Below, in pieces: positions 22,416 through 34,549 of a stretch of DNA of 64,000 nucleotides. Location: assembly GCF_001659605.2 (NCBI RefSeq), contig NC_035168.2:16183354-16247353 (forward strand), given 5' to 3'. Under the pieces are notes generated by a model. The model ran no database searches, was not told the origin of the DNA, and saw only the letters and a list, made by a program, of their open reading frames with translations. Made by a program: the position numbers and the translations under genes. The stretch comes from Manihot esculenta. Lineage: Eukaryota; Streptophyta; Magnoliopsida; Malpighiales; Euphorbiaceae. Numbering within the stretch: the first letter of the stretch is position 1; each line of letters begins with the position of its first letter.

Positions 22416-24473
22416 ATGAGAGGAACTCGTCGATCTGCACGGTTGACTGGAGTGCCACCTGAGGATGAGGGCACGAGCGCCCGTCCTCCTACATTGTCTA
22501 GGGCAATGTCTTGTAGAGCCAACAGAGAAAGAGTGTCAAGGGACCCTAGAAGGTCTTTTGATGCTAGCAGAAGGGGGACTGATAGAGGAGGAAGTTCTTC
22601 AGATGTGAGGGAGGTTATGGAAGAGGATCAGAGGAGGGATGGGAACTTGGATGTGAGCATGCAGGAAGAAGGGACAGGGGAGTCACAGGGAGGCGTTCAG
22701 GCCTCGGGGTATGGTTTTCCACCCCATTATCCACCCTTCCCACAGGGTTCAGGGTATCCGATGGGAGGTACATCGGATTACTCCAGCTTTCACCCCTACC
22801 CTACCTACATGCCTTATCCACCTTTCTACCCACCCTACACACAGTACCCAGCTTATCCACCCTCACCCTTCTATCCAAATCCGGCAAACCCCACCTCGGG
22901 GAATGCTGCACCTCCACCTCCACCACCTACAGAACCAGCAGCCCCAGTTACTCAACCTCCTAGACCTAGCTCAGTTGATGGGAGCAAGGTAAAGATGACA
23001 GACTACCTCAAGTTAGATGCTCCCAAATACAAGTCAGGGGATGACCCCTTTGAGTATCTGAGAGTGGTGAAGACGATAACTGATGAGCTAGGGGCAAGTG
23101 ACAGTTGGGCCATTCAGATGGCAGGGTTCACTTTAAAGTGCAAGAAGGCACGGGAATGGTTCAAATGTTATGTGGACCCGAGACTAGACGGTATGACGTG
23201 GGAAGAATTTGCGAATGAGTTCGCTGGATGGGCTTTTCCAGACAGTTCTAGAGAACTGAAAATGATTGAGTTTGAGCAACTGAGGCAGTCAGAGCACATG
23301 AGTGTAGAGGAGTTCACGGATAAATTCTTGGAGCTATTGCCTTTTTCAGGGCAAGCTCTAGATTCAGATACGAAGAAAGCCAAGAAATATGTTATGAAGC
23401 TGCATTCCAGGTACTCCTCGTTGGTTCAGTCAGCTGAGAGAGAAAGTTTCCACACTGTGGTGGATATGGCTCGAAGAATGGAGGCAAGTGCTATAGTTGA
23501 GGGGTCAGTGAAGCAGTCAGTGGCCCAGTCTTCAGGGGTTAAGACCCCAGGCAGAGGAGGACCAGGGTTCTCTTCTCAGAGTTCAGGCAAGAAGAGGTGG
23601 GATAACACCACCAGGAAGTCGAAGAAGAATAAGTTTTGGAACAAGTTGAAATCCGGTTTGGGATTCGGCGGTGGCTCGAGCTCAGGCTCAGATGGTACAG
23701 AATGTCAGAGATGTGGAAGACCGCACAGGGGAGTGTGTCGAGCTGGGACTAACACATGTTTCAGATGTGGACAAGAGGGACACATGGCTCGGGATTGTCC
23801 TAGAGCACCTTTTATGGGCCAGCCCCAGCAGACAGCTTCTGGTAGTGTGGCACAGCCAGCAGTTCCAGCCACAACTCAGGGCAGTGGCAGAGGTAGAGGG
23901 AGAGGGGCAGCCTCTTCTTCTGGTTCCCGAGGTGAAGGTCCATCAGCTCCAGCCAGGATCTTCACCATGACACAGCAGGAGGCTAACACATCCAACACCG
24001 TGGTGTCAGGTAATCTCGTCATTGGGTGTTCTGATGTGTATGCATTAATGGACCCGGGTGCATCTCATTCATTTATTGCTCCGAGAGCCGTTGAGAGGTT
24101 GGGTCTGATAGTCTCTGGGTTAGAGTGTCCCCTATGGGTCAGTGGACCCAAGTGTGACCCGTCAGTGGCAGTGTCAGTCTGCCAGTACAGTCCAGTTTTT
24201 GTTGAGGGAAGATGCCTCTCCGCTGACCTTGTGGTTCTAGATTTGACAGACTTTGACGTCATTCTAGGGATGGATTGGCTATCTACCCATGGTGCTACCT
24301 TGGACTGCAGGGACAAGGTAGTCAAGTTCAGAGATCAGGACGGGTCAGAGGTCGTCTTCAGAGGAGACAAGAGGGGTACACCTAGAGGTCTGATATCAGC
24401 TCTTCAGGCTCGTAGGTTGCTTAGGAAGGGATGTCAGGGGTACTTAGCTCATGTGAGAGAGCTAGACAGTTAG
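22416..24473 (+). CDS. gag and protease of element B (first part of gag-pol)
   Basis: Gag forms the retrotransposon's virus-like particle and the protease would process the polyprotein. From ATG 22416 (MRGTRRSARL) the frame gives a basic/serine-rich N-terminus, a proline-tyrosine-rich stretch (YPPFYPPYTQYPAYPP), the gag core (EWFKCYVDPRLD, FAGWAFPDSS), a basic region (KSKKNKFWNKLKSG), a CCHC knuckle ([14 protein letters not shown]) and the aspartic protease motif [11 protein letters not shown]. It stops at TAG (24471-24473), where C has CAG in the same frame; pol continues immediately after. Upstream in-frame ATGs exist from 22350, but the shared start in A, B and D supports 22416. The stop looks like a recent C-to-T change in a CAG (CHG) context rather than a programmed signal. 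Confidence 0.9.
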   Translation: MRGTRRSARLTGVPPEDEGTSARPPTLSRAMSCRANRERVSRDPRRSFDASRRGTDRGGSSSDVREVMEEDQRRDGNLDVSMQEEGTGESQGGVQASGYGFPPHYPPFPQGSGYPMGGTSDYSSFHPYPTYMPYPPFYPPYTQYPAYPPSPFYPNPANPTSGNAAPPPPPPTEPAAPVTQPPRPSSVDGSKVKMTDYLKLDAPKYKSGDDPFEYLRVVKTITDELGASDSWAIQMAGFTLKCKKAREWFKCYVDPRLDGMTWEEFANEFAGWAFPDSSRELKMIEFEQLRQSEHMSVEEFTDKFLELLPFSGQALDSDTKKAKKYVMKLHSRYSSLVQSAERESFHTVVDMARRMEASAIVEGSVKQSVAQSSGVKTPGRGGPGFSSQSSGKKRWDNTTRKSKKNKFWNKLKSGLGFGGGSSSGSDGTECQRCGRPHRGVCRAGTNTCFRCGQEGHMARDCPRAPFMGQPQQTASGSVAQPAVPATTQGSGRGRGRGAASSSGSRGEGPSAPARIFTMTQQEANTSNTVVSGNLVIGCSDVYALMDPGASHSFIAPRAVERLGLIVSGLECPLWVSGPKCDPSVAVSVCQYSPVFVEGRCLSADLVVLDLTDFDVILGMDWLSTHGATLDCRDKVVKFRDQDGSEVVFRGDKRGTPRGLISALQARRLLRKGCQGYLAHVRELDS

Positions 24474-27395
24474 GTCAGGGAGCCAGCCTCGGTGCCAGTT
24501 GTCAGAGAGTTTCAGGATGTCTTTCCTGATGAACTTCCAGGTTTACCACCTGCTAGGGAGATAGAGTTCGAGATAGAGTTGGTACCTGGAGCTAGACCGA
24601 TCTCTATCCCTGCCTACAGGATGGCCCCAGCAGAGTTAAAGGAGTTAAGAGAGCAATTGCAGGAGCTGGTAGAAAAGGGTTTCATCCGACAGAGTACCTC
24701 ACCTTGGGGTGCTCCGGTCTTGTTTGTGAGGAAGAAGGATGGATCCCTTAGACTTTGTATCGACTACAGGCAGTTGAACAAAGTCACTACCAAGAATAGG
24801 TACCCATTGCCTAGGATCGATGATCTATTCGACCAGCTAGCTGGAGCGGGTTGTTTCTCCAAAATAGATCTAAGATCGGGGTACCATCAGCTAAGGATAA
24901 GGGATGAGGATGTGCCGAAGACAGCCTTCAGGACCAGATATGGGCATTTTGAGTTCCTTGTAATGCCGTTCGGGTTAACCAACGCCCCTGCAGCATTCAT
25001 GGATCTCATGAATAGAGTATTTAGTCAATACCTGGATCACTTCGTTATTGTCTTCATAGATGATATCTTAGTGTATTCTAGGAATGCAGAGGAGCATGCC
25101 CATCATCTGCGGTTGGTCTTGCAGACTTTGAGGGAACATGGCTTGTATGCCAAGTTCTCTAAATGTGAGTTCTGGCTGAGGAGCATTTCGTTCTTGGGGC
25201 ATGTAGTGTCAGAGAATGGTATTGAGGTAGATCCCAAGAAGACAGAAACTGTGGCTAACTGGCCTAGACCCACTTCAGTGACAGAGATTAGAAGTTTCTT
25301 GGGTTTGGCAGGTTACTACAGGAGGTTCGTTCAGGACTTCTCAAGGATAGCAGCTCCTCTGACCAGACTAACCAGGAAGAATCAGAAGTTTCTGTGGACC
25401 GACCAGTGCGAGGAGAGTTTCAAAGAGCTTAAGAAGAAGTTGACTTCAGCACCAGTGTTAGCTCTGCCATCTAGTGGAGAGGACTTTACAGTCTTTTGTG
25501 ATGCGTCCCGTGTGGGACTGGGTTGTGTACTGATGCAGAATGAGAAGGTGATTGCTTATGCTTCTAGGCAGCTGAAGAAGCATGAGTTGAATTACCCCAC
25601 ACACCACCTTGAGATGGCAGCAGTAATCTTTGCACTCAAGATGTGGAGGCATTACCTCTATGGAGTGAAATGTGAGATCTTTACAGATCATAAGAGCCTG
25701 CAGTACATCTTGAGTCAGAGGGATTTGAATTTGAGACAGAGGAGATGGGTGGAGCTGCTGAGTGACTATGATTGCAAGATTCAGTACCATCCGGGTAAGG
25801 CGAATGTTGTGGCAGACGCCTTAAGCCGGAAATCACTCGGTAGTTTATCCCACATATCGGCAGAGAGGAGGCCAGTGGTGAAGGAGTTCTATAAGCTTAT
25901 TGAGGAAGGTCTACAGATGGAGTTATCTGGTACAGGTGCCTTGGTGGCCCAGATGAGAGTGGCACCCGTGTTTCTAGAGCAGGTGGCTCAGAAACAGCAT
26001 GAGGACCCGGAGTTAGTGAAGATTGCCAGGACTGTTCAGTCAGGCAATGATAGTGAGTTCAGATTCGACAGCAAGGGGATCCTCCGCTATGGGAGCAGAC
26101 TATGTGTACCAGATGACATTGGGCTAAAAGGAGACATTATGAGAGAAGCTCATAATGCGAGATACAGCATTCACCCCGGAGCCACCAAGATGTATCAAGA
26201 TTTGAAGAAAGTTTATTGGTGGCCAGCGATGAAGAAAGAAGTGGCACAGTTTGTGTCCGCCTGCGAAGTGTGTCAGAGGGTGAAGCTGGAACATCAGAAG
26301 CCGGCTGGAATGCTTAACCCGCTACCTATTCCAGAGTGGAAATGGGAGAATATAGCTATGGACTTCGTAGTGGGGTTACCGGCGACGTCCAACAGATTGG
26401 ACTCCATATGGGTGATTGTGGACAGACTCACCAAATCTGCTCACTTCATCCCTGTCAGGAGTGGCTACTCTGTGGACAAGTTGGCGCAGGTATATGTGGA
26501 TGAGATCGTCAGGTTACATGGGGTTCCTGTTTCGATAGTGTCGGATAGAGGGCCCCAGTTCACCTCCAGATTTTGGCGGAGTCTGCAGAATGCCATGGGT
26601 ACTAGGTTGGATTTCAGTACTGCCTTCCACCCCCAGACCGACGGACAGTCAGAAAGGACCATCCAGACTATCGAGGATATGCTCAGAATGTGTGTGCTGG
26701 ACTTTGGCGGTTCTTGGAGGCAGCATCTACCTTTGGTAGAGTTTGCCTACAACAACAGCCATCATGCTAGCATCGGGATGGCTCCATATGAAGCTTTATA
26801 TGGGAGGAAGTGCAGGTCACCTGTTTGCTGGGAGGAAGTTGGAGAAAAGGCCTTGGCAGGGCCTGAGCTAGTAGAGATTACCAGCAGGGTGGTATCCATA
26901 ATTAGAGAAAGGATCAAGACTGCTGCAAGCAGACAGAAGAGCTATGCAGACGTCCGCAGAAGACAGTTAGAGTTTCAGGAGGGGGATCTGGTATTGCTCA
27001 AGGTGTCTCCAATGAAGGGAGTGGTTCGCTTCGGGAAGAAAGGTAAACTAGCCCCACGATACATCGGACCCTTTGAAATCTTGCAAAAGATTGGGAATGT
27101 GTCGTACAAGCTGGATTTACCTGCTTCGATGGAAAGAATCCATCCGGTTTTCCATGTTTCAATGTTGAGGAAGTTTGTGTCAGATCCGAGCAAGGTTCTT
27201 AGTGAGCCTGATGTGGAGGTCCAAGAGGATCTCACCTATGTTGAACAGCCAGTGCGGATCATAGACACCCAGATCAGAAAGTTAAGAAACAAGGAAATCC
27301 CGATGGTGAAAGTCCTATGGAACCACCACAACTTGGAAGAATGCACTTGGGAGACACGGGAGTCCATGCTCCAGCAATGCCCTCATCTCTTTTAA
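24474..27395 (+). CDS. pol of element B: reverse transcriptase, RNase H, integrase, chromodomain
   Basis: This is the same frame as gag, separated only by the TAG at 24471. In order: the linker [15 protein letters not shown], reverse transcriptase ([12 protein letters not shown], catalytic IDDILVYS), RNase H ([19 protein letters not shown]), integrase zinc-binding part (two histidines in HNARYSIH, then CEVCQRVK), the catalytic core ([25 protein letters not shown]), a basic C-terminal domain and a chromodomain-like end ([14 protein letters not shown]). All catalytic residues I can see are present. The first in-frame ATG after the stop is 24492, but translation would normally depend on reading through from gag. 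It ends at 27395, 105 bp before the 3' LTR. Confidence 0.93.
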   Translation, partial: VREPASVPVVREFQDVFPDELPGLPPAREIEFEIELVPGARPISIPAYRMAPAELKELREQLQELVEKGFIRQSTSPWGAPVLFVRKKDGSLRLCIDYRQLNKVTTKNRYPLPRIDDLFDQLAGAGCFSKIDLRSGYHQLRIRDEDVPKTAFRTRYGHFEFLVMPFGLTNAPAAFMDLMNRVFSQYLDHFVIVFIDDILVYSRNAEEHAHHLRLVLQTLREHGLYAKFSKCEFWLRSISFLGHVVSENGIEVDPKKTETVANWPRPTSVTEIRSFLGLAGYYRRFVQDFSRIAAPLTRLTRKNQKFLWTDQCEESFKELKKKLTSAPVLALPSSGEDFTVFCDASRVGLGCVLMQNEKVIAYASRQLKKHELNYPTHHLEMAAVIFALKMWRHYLYGVKCEIFTDHKSLQYILSQRDLNLRQRRWVELLSDYDCKIQYHPGKANVVADALSRKSLGSLSHISAERRPVVKEFYKLIEEGLQMELSGTGALVAQMRVAPVFLEQVAQKQHEDPELVKIARTVQSGNDSEFRFDSKGILRYGSRLCVPDDIGLKGDIMREAHNARYSIHPGATKMYQDLKKVYWWPAMKKEVAQFVSACEVCQRVKLEHQKPAGMLNPLPIPEWKWENIAMDFVVGLPATSNRLDSIWVIVDRLTKSAHFIPVRSGYSVDKLAQVYVDEIVRLHGVPVSIVSDRGPQFTSRFWRSLQNAMGTRLDFSTAFHPQTDGQSERTIQTIEDMLRMCVLDFGGSWRQHLPLVEFAYNNSHHASIGMAPYEALYGRKCRSPVCWEEVGEKALAGPELVEITSRVVSIIRERIKTAASRQKSYADVRRRQLEFQEGDLVLLKVSPMKGVVRFGKKGKLAPRYIGPFEILQKIGNVSYKLDLPASMERIHPVFHVSMLRKFVSDPSKVLSEPDVEVQEDLTYVEQPVRIIDTQIRKLRNKEIPMVKVLWNHHNLEECTWETRESMLQQCPHLF

Positions 27396-27462
27396 GGTTA
27401 GATCCCTATGTGTTTATGTGCTTATATATGTTGTGTTGTTTGCTATGCATGTGCTAGTTGAG

Positions 27463-27499
27463 GAACATTCGGGGACGAATGTTCTTAAGGGGGGGAGAA
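27463..27499 (+). other. Hairpin plus polypurine tract of element B
   Basis: A perfect inverted repeat GAACATTCG-GGGA-CGAATGTTC (27463-27484) is followed by AAGGGGGGGAGAA (27487-27499) and the LTR. The polypurine tract primes plus-strand synthesis. The inverted repeat also occurs in A (34513-34534) and, slightly changed, in C. Confidence 0.85.
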
Positions 27500-29826
27500 T
27501 GTAATACCCGGCTAGACTCCGGTATCGGAATTCCTACCGTCCGGTGGAAATTCGGATGTCGGGAACTTCTAGAAGGGTAAAGACATGTTTTATAAAATGT
27601 TTTCATGAATTTTAATGTTTTAAAGTATGAAACCAAATGAGTTTTTGCATGAAAATAGCATTGGAGGAAAACCCAGGTTCGGCCGCCGAAAGTCAAGTTC
27701 GGCCGCCGAACATGCATGCGTTTTGGAGGCACGTTAGGCCCCCGAAAGCATGAGTTAGGGAAGTTCAGGTTCGGCCGCCGAAAGTGAAGTTCGGCCGCCG
27801 AACATTTGCATGGATGCGGAGGCACATTCGGCCCCCGAACGTGGCCTGGCCAGCCACCTATAAAAGGGTCACTTAGCCGAAATGGGCGAGCTTTCTCCCA
27901 TTTTCGGCCACAGCAAGCTTCCGACCTTCCCTTTGCAACTCTTGTGTTCTTCTTCCAAATCTCCACCATTTTTCTTGAGTTTTAAGCTTGCATTGAAGGT
28001 TTTGAACTTTTGAAACAAGTTTTGGAGCTTTGGGAACTCAGGAGCTCATCTTCTTGGATCTCCAAGTTTAGGTCGTCTCTCTCTCGATCTTCAAGAGGTA
28101 AGAGCCGATCTTAAGCTCAATGCATGTTTTAAGTAAGTTTTAAGTGATTTTATGGGGTAGAATGGCATGTATAGGGTTGTATGAGTTTTTAAGCAAATGT
28201 TAGGTTTTATGTGATTTTTGAACAATGTGGCATGTTTGAGTATGCTTGAAGTGTTGTAGTTGGGGTATATGCTTGTTGAGACCCCTAGGAACTTGTATGC
28301 ATGTTTTGGTTGAGATTTATGCATGATTTGAGAGTTGGGAGGCAAATGTGCATTTAGGAGCCAAGTTTCTGCCCTTTGGCAGAAACCAGGTTCGGCAGCC
28401 GAAGGAGCTTTCGGCCGCCGAACATGGCTGGGGAGGCAGGCCTTTCGGCTGCCGAAGTTGCCCCCGAAAAGAGACTTTCGTCTCTGTCTGGGACTTTCGG
28501 CCGCCGAAGGTGCCGCCGAACATGCATGAGTTTCGCCTCTGTCTGGGAGTTTCGGCCGCCGAAGGTGCCGCCGAACCTGCCTGACTTTCGGCTCTGGAGG
28601 GACTTTCGGCCGCCGAACCTGCCGCCGAAAGTGCCCTGTCCAGCCATTTCTTGCATATTTTTATGTAGTTGTTTCATGATGTTTTAGGGGGTTTTTGGGG
28701 AGTATATTAGAGTTATGTTTATGTATGTTTGGTCCCTCATTGGAGTCCACCTGTGTAGGTTCGGACCCGAGGAACCGAGGACCCCAGCAGTGAGCCAGCT
28801 GCTACAGAGTTTGTCAGAGCTAGCCAGAGGTGAGTGGAATAAACCTTAAGTTTTAAATAAATGAAATATGAATTTTGAGCATGATCCATGCATCATGAAT
28901 GCCATGAGATATAATAGGTTGCTTGCATTAGTATTCACGAATATGTTGCATTGCATTTATGATGTTAATGTTGATGTGGATTGGTTATTGGATGATCCTT
29001 TAGTCCTCATATGATATGATTGATGTTATGGCATGTTATGGTATGGAAGTCCAGGTTGTACCCATTCTACGTCCCTGGCACGATGTAAGAGAAAGTCCAG
29101 GTTGTACCCATTCTACGTCCCTGGCACAGTTGGTCCATATGATATGTTATGATAAGGGAAAGACCGGTTGACCCATTCTACGTCCCGGCACAGTTGGACC
29201 TATGTAGAGGACTATAGGTGACAATACCATCCGAGATGTGATTTGTTGTGATGTGTTGCATTCCATGAAAGCATGAAATTTTAATATATTGTTTTCACTA
29301 TTCTGCTCACTGGGCTTTATAGCTCACCCCTCTCCCCTAATCCCAGATGTGCAGGTACAGGGTAGATCAGAAGGTTAGCCAGAGTTTTGAAGTATGTCTT
29401 ATGTATGTAATAGTTAGTATGTGGACATGACAATTGATGAAATGTAAAAATTTTCAGAATGTTATGTAATGAGGTTATTGAGGATAGAGTTGTGCTTGAC
29501 CATAATGTATTGTTAATCCCTTTTGTCTATACATGATCTTATGTTATGATGCTTATGTAAACTAACTCAACACAGGCTGTTAGCCTTTAAGGCTTGATGA
29601 GATCCCACAGAGGGACTATGTTATGTATACGTTCAGGGTATGCACAGGTTGAGTTATTTGATGACAGTATGTATGAGGAAAAGTTTTAATTTTTATGTAT
29701 GATTGTTGATCATGTATGGGATTGAACAGGTTTACAGGTTACATGTCAGGCTTGCTACGGGTCCCGGCGGCCTTAAGTCGACCCGGATCCTAGCGCCGGT
29801 AGCGGTCCGATTTTCGGGGCGTTACA
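27500..29826 (+). repeat. 3' LTR of element B
   Basis: 2327 bp. TATAAAA is at 27859-27865. Pairing units are at 29047-29191. It is nearly identical to the 5' LTR apart from the two array length changes and a few substitutions. TSD ACTAC follows at 29827-29831. Confidence 0.97.
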
Positions 29827-29831
29827 ACTAC

Positions 29832-31753
29832 CCACCCTTCTCACAAAACCCTGGGTATTCGATGGGAGGCACATCGGACTACCACAACTTTAGCCCTTAT
29901 CCCACACAGATGCCATACCCACCCTACTACCCACCATATTCACAGTACCCAATGTATCCACCTCCACCTTACTATCCAAATCCAGCAAACCCTACCCCAG
30001 GGGATGCTGCACCTCCTCCTCCCCCAGTAGAACCAGCAGCCCCAGCTACCCAACCTTCTAGACCTAGCTCAGCCAGTGGGAGCAAGGTCAAAATGACCGA
30101 CTACATGAAGTTGGGTGCTCCCCAGTATGAAAAAGGGGATGACCCGTTTGTGTATCTTGAGAGGGTCAAGGTGATCACAGATGAGATTGGGGCTGATGAT
30201 AGTAGAGCCATTCAGATGGCTGGGTTCACACTTAAGTGCAAGAAGGCACGAGAGTGGTTCAAGAATTATGTGAACCCGAAAGTGGATAGCATGTCTTGGG
30301 AGGAGTTTGCAAACAAGTTTGCAGGATGGGCTTTCCCAGATAGTTCAAGGGAGCTGAAGATGATAGAGTTTGAGCAGTTGAGGTAGACTGATGAGATGGG
30401 TGTAGAGGAGTTCACAGACAGAAAAGGTCAAGGAGGTATATCATGAAACTCCACTCCAGATATTCCTCCTTGATCCAGTCAGCAGATAGGGAGAGCTTCC
30501 ATGCCATAGTGGATATGGCTCGGAAAATGGAGGCCAGTGCCATCGTTCAGGGGACAGTTAAACAGTCAGTGGCACAGCCTTCTAGTTCTAAGACCCCAAG
30601 CTCTTCTTCAATGAGTGCAGCAACCTCAGGTAGCAAGAAGTGGAACAGAGGTCCCAGAAAGTCTAAGAAGAACAAGTTCTGGAACAAGGTTAAGTCCAGT
30701 CTGGGACTAGGGAGTGGCTCAAGCTCTGGTGCGGATAATGCAGTTTGTGCAAGGTGTGGTAAGCCACACAGAGGAGTATGTCGGTTTGGGACGAAAGCCT
30801 GTTACAGATGTGGTCAGGAGGGGCATATGTCTCGAGATTGTCCAAGAGCAGCCCCGATGGCACAGTCCCAGCAGACAGCTTCAGGTAGTGTAGCGCAGCC
30901 AGCTGCTCCAGCCATGACTCAGGCCAGTGGCAGAGGCAGAGGGAAAGGGGCAGCCTCTTCTTCAGCGGGTTTCAGAGGAGAAGGTCCATCAGCTCCAGCA
31001 CGGATCTTCACAATGACTCAGCAGGAGGCAGATGCATCTAACACCGTGGTGGCAGGTAATTTAGTCATTGGTTGTTCAGATGTGTATGCCTTGATGGACC
31101 CTGGTGCATCTCATTCTTTTATTGCTCCGAGAGCCGTCCAGAGGTTAGGGTTGATGATCTCTGGGTTAGAGTGTCCTCTCTGGGTCAGTGGACCCAAGTG
31201 TGATCCATCAGTGGCAGAGTCAGTCTGCCAATGTAGTCCTGTGTTTGTTGAGGGAAGATGCTTGTCCGCCGACCTTGTGGTTCTAGACTTGACAGATTTT
31301 GACGTCATTCTAGGGATGGACTGGTTATCTACCCATGGTGCTACCTTGGACTGCAGGGACAAGGTAGTCAGGTTCAGAGGTCAGGATGGGTCAGAGGTAC
31401 TCTTCAGAGGAGACAGGAGGGGTACACCTAGAGGTCTGATATCAGCTCTTCAGGCTCGTAGGTTGCTTAGGAGGGGATGTCAGGGGTATTTGGCTCATGT
31501 GAGAGAGCTTAGCAGTCAGGTTAGAGAACCCACCTCGGTGCCAGTGGTTAGAGAGTTTCTAGACGTCTTCCCAGACGAGCTGCCAGGTTTACCACCTGCT
31601 AGGGAGATAGAGTTCGAGATAGAATTGATGCCTGGAACCCGACCGATCTCTATCCCTCCCTACAGGATGGCGACAGCAGAATTGAAAGAGTTGAAAGAAC
31701 AATTGCAAGAGCTGGTAGACAAGGGCTTCATCCGACCGAGTACCTCACCCTAG
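29832..31753 (+). pseudogene. gag, protease and start of RT of element A (broken)
   Basis: It continues the A gag after B. The first part (to 30386) ends at TAG 30384-30386, replacing CAG of the sister copies (LRQ). Just after, at about 30421, roughly 50 bp are missing compared with B, which shifts the frame. The second part (from about 30425) has the basic region, CCHC knuckle ([14 protein letters not shown]), protease (DPGASHSF) and linker, and stops at TAG 31751-31753 where TGG is expected (STSPW). The three lesions rule out a functional product. Confidence 0.9.
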
Positions 31754-34447
31754 GGTGCTCCAGTCTTGTTTGTTAGAAAGAAGGATGGATCCCTTAGACT
31801 TTGTATCGACTACAGACAGTTGAACAAAGTCACTACCAAGAACAAGTACCCTTTGCCAAGGATCGACGATCTATTCGACCAGCTAGCAGGAGCGGGTTGT
31901 TTCTCCAAAATAGATCTGAGATCTGGGTACCATCAGCTGAGGATCAGAGATGAGGATGTGCCAAAGACGGCTTTCAGGACCAGATATGGGCATTTTGAGT
32001 TCCTTGTAATGCCGTTCGGGTTAACTAACGCCCCTGCAGCATTCATGGATCTCATGAATAGAGTGTTTAGTCAGTACCTGGATCACTTTGTTATTGTCTT
32101 CATAGATGATATCTTGGTGTATTCTAGGAATGCAGAGGAGCATGCCCATCATCTGCGGTTGGTTTTGCAGACCTTGAGGGAATATGGCTTGTACGCCAAG
32201 TTCTCTAAGTGTGAGTTCTGGCTGAGGAGCATTTCGTTCTTAGGGCATGTAGTGTCAGAGAATGGGATAGAGGTGGACCCCAAGAAGACAGAAACTGTGG
32301 CTAACTGGCCTAGACCCACTTCAGTGACGGAGATCAGGAGTTTCTTGGGTTTGGCAGGTTACTACAGGAGGTTCGTTCAGGACTTCTCGAAAATAGCAGC
32401 TCCTCTGACCAGACTAACCAGGAAGAATCAGAAGTTTCTGTGGACCGACCAGTGCGAAGAGAGTTTCGAAGAGCTTAAGAAGAGGTTGACTTCAGCACCA
32501 GTTTTAGCTCTGCCATCTAGTGATGAGGACTTTACAGTCTTTTGTGATGCGTCCCGTGTGGGACTGGGTTGCGTACTGATGCAGAATGAAAGGGTCATTG
32601 CTTATGCTTCTAGACAGCTGAAGAAACATGAGTTGAATTACCCCACACATGACCTTGAGATGGCAGCAGTAATCTTTGCACTTAAGATGTGGAGGCACTA
32701 CCTCTATGGGGTAAAATGTGAGATCTTCACAGATCATAAAAGCCTGCAGTACATCCTGAGTCAAAGAGACTTGAACTTGAGACAGAGGAGATGGGTGGAG
32801 CTGTTGAGTGACTATGATTGCAAGATTCAGTATCATCCGGGTAAGGCGAATGTAGTAGCAGACGCCCTAAGCCGGAAGTCACTAGGCAGTCTATCCCACA
32901 TCACGGCAGAGAGGAGACCAGTGGTGAAGGAGTTTTACAAGCTCATTGATGAAGGTCTACAGTTAGAGTTGTCTGGTACCGGTGCTTTAGTGGCCCGGAT
33001 GAGAGTGACACCTGTGTTTCTGGAGCAAGTGGCCCAGAAACAGCATGAGGACCAAGAGTTAGTGAAGATTGCCAGGACTGTTCAGTCAGGCAAGGACAGT
33101 GAGTTCAGATTTGACAGTAAGGGGATCCTCCGCTATGGGAGTCGATTGTGTGTACCAGATGACATAGGGCTAAAAGGAGACATTATGAGGGAGGCTCATA
33201 ATGCAAGATACAGCGCTCACCCCGGAGCCACCAAGATGTATCAAGATTTGAAGAAAGTTTATTGGTGGCCAGCGATGAAGAAAGAAGTGGCACAGTTTTT
33301 GTCAGCCTGCGAAGTGTGTCAGAGGGTGAAGCTGGAACATCAGAAGCTGGCTGGAATGCTTAACCCGCTACCTATTCCAGAGTGGAAATGGGAGAATATA
33401 GCTATGGACTTCGTAGTGGGGTTACCGGCAGCGTCCAACAGATTGGACTCCATATGGGTGATTGTGGACAGACTCACCAAATCTGCTCACTTCATCCCTT
33501 TCAGGAGTGGCTACTCTGTGGACAAGTTGGCGCAGGTATATGTGGATGAGATCGTCAGGCTGCATGGGGTTCCGGTTTCGATAGTGTCGGATAGAGGGCC
33601 CCAGTTCACCTCCAGGTTTTGGCGGAGTCTGCAGAATACCATGGGTGCTAGATTGGATTTCAGTACTGCCTTCCACCCCTAGACGGACGGACAGTCCGAA
33701 AGGACCATCCAGACTATCGAGGATATGCTTAGAATGTGTGTGCTGGACTTTGGCGGTTCTTGGAGGCAGCATCTACCTTTGGTGGAGTTTGCCTACAATA
33801 ACAGCCATCATGCTAGCATCGGGATGGCTCCATATGAAGCTTTATATGGGAGGAAGTGCAGGTCACCTGTTTGCTGGGAGGAAGTTGGAGAAAAGGCCTT
33901 GGCAGGGCCTGAGCTAGTAGAGATCACCAGCAGGGTGGTACCCATAATCAGAGAGAGAATCAAGACTGCTGCAAGCAGACAGAAGAGTTATGCAGACATC
34001 CGCAGAAGACAGGTAGAGTTTCAGGAGGGGGATCTGGTATTGCTCAAGGTGTCTCCAATGAAAGGAGTGGTTCGCTTTGGGAAGAAAGGTAAACTAGCCC
34101 TACGATACATCGGACCCTTCGAAATCTTGCAGAAGATTGGGAATGTGTCGTACAAGCTAGATTTGCCTGCTTCAATGGCAAGAATCCATCCGGTTTTCCA
34201 TGTTTCAATGTTGAGGAAATTTGTGTCAGATCCGGGCAAGGTTCTTAATGAGCCTGATGTGGAGATCCAAGAGGATCTCACCTATGTTGAGCAGCCAGTG
34301 CGGATCATAGACAGCCAGATCAGAAAGCTAAGAAACAAGGAAATCCCGATGGTGAAAGTCCTATGGAACCACCACAATTTGGAAGAATGCACTTGGGAGA
34401 CACGGGAGTCCATGCTCCAGCAATACCCTTATCTTTTCGAAGGTTAG
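31754..34447 (+). pseudogene. pol of element A: RT, RNase H, integrase, chromodomain (broken)
   Basis: One frame carries RT ([20 protein letters not shown]), RNase H ([10 protein letters not shown]) and integrase ([17 protein letters not shown]). A TAG at 33680-33682 replaces CAG in the integrase core (FHPQTDGQ in B). The frame then continues to the chromodomain-like end ([14 protein letters not shown]) at 34447. The sequence is close to B and C throughout, so A, B and C belong to one family. Confidence 0.9.
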
Positions 34448-34512
34448 TTTCTTATTTGTTTCATGTGTTTTATGTGTATGATGTGTGTATGCCATGCTAT
34501 GTGTTAGTTGAG

Positions 34513-34549
34513 GAACATTCGGGGACGAATGTTCTTAAGGGGGGGAGAA
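34513..34549 (+). other. Hairpin plus polypurine tract of element A
   Basis: The inverted repeat GAACATTCG / CGAATGTTC is at 34513-34534 and the tract AAGGGGGGGAGAA at 34537-34549, directly before the 3' LTR. Confidence 0.85.

Larger units (their letters stand above)
19791..29826 (+). mobile_element. Full-length, young Tekay/Del element B
   Basis: 10.0 kb with 5' LTR, tRNA-Met PBS, gag-pol, PPT and 3' LTR, flanked by perfect TSD ACTAC (19786-19790 and 29827-29831), inserted in the gag of A. The two LTRs are nearly identical: I noticed about five base changes plus one 40 bp and one 12 bp length difference, both inside TTCGG arrays. The coding region has a single nonsense codon (24471-24473). 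It is the innermost and most recent layer of the nest. Confidence 0.97.

Noticed and set aside
24471..24473. Programmed stop-codon readthrough signal between protease and RT in B
   Set aside because: C has CAG at this position, so the TAG is best explained as a point mutation.
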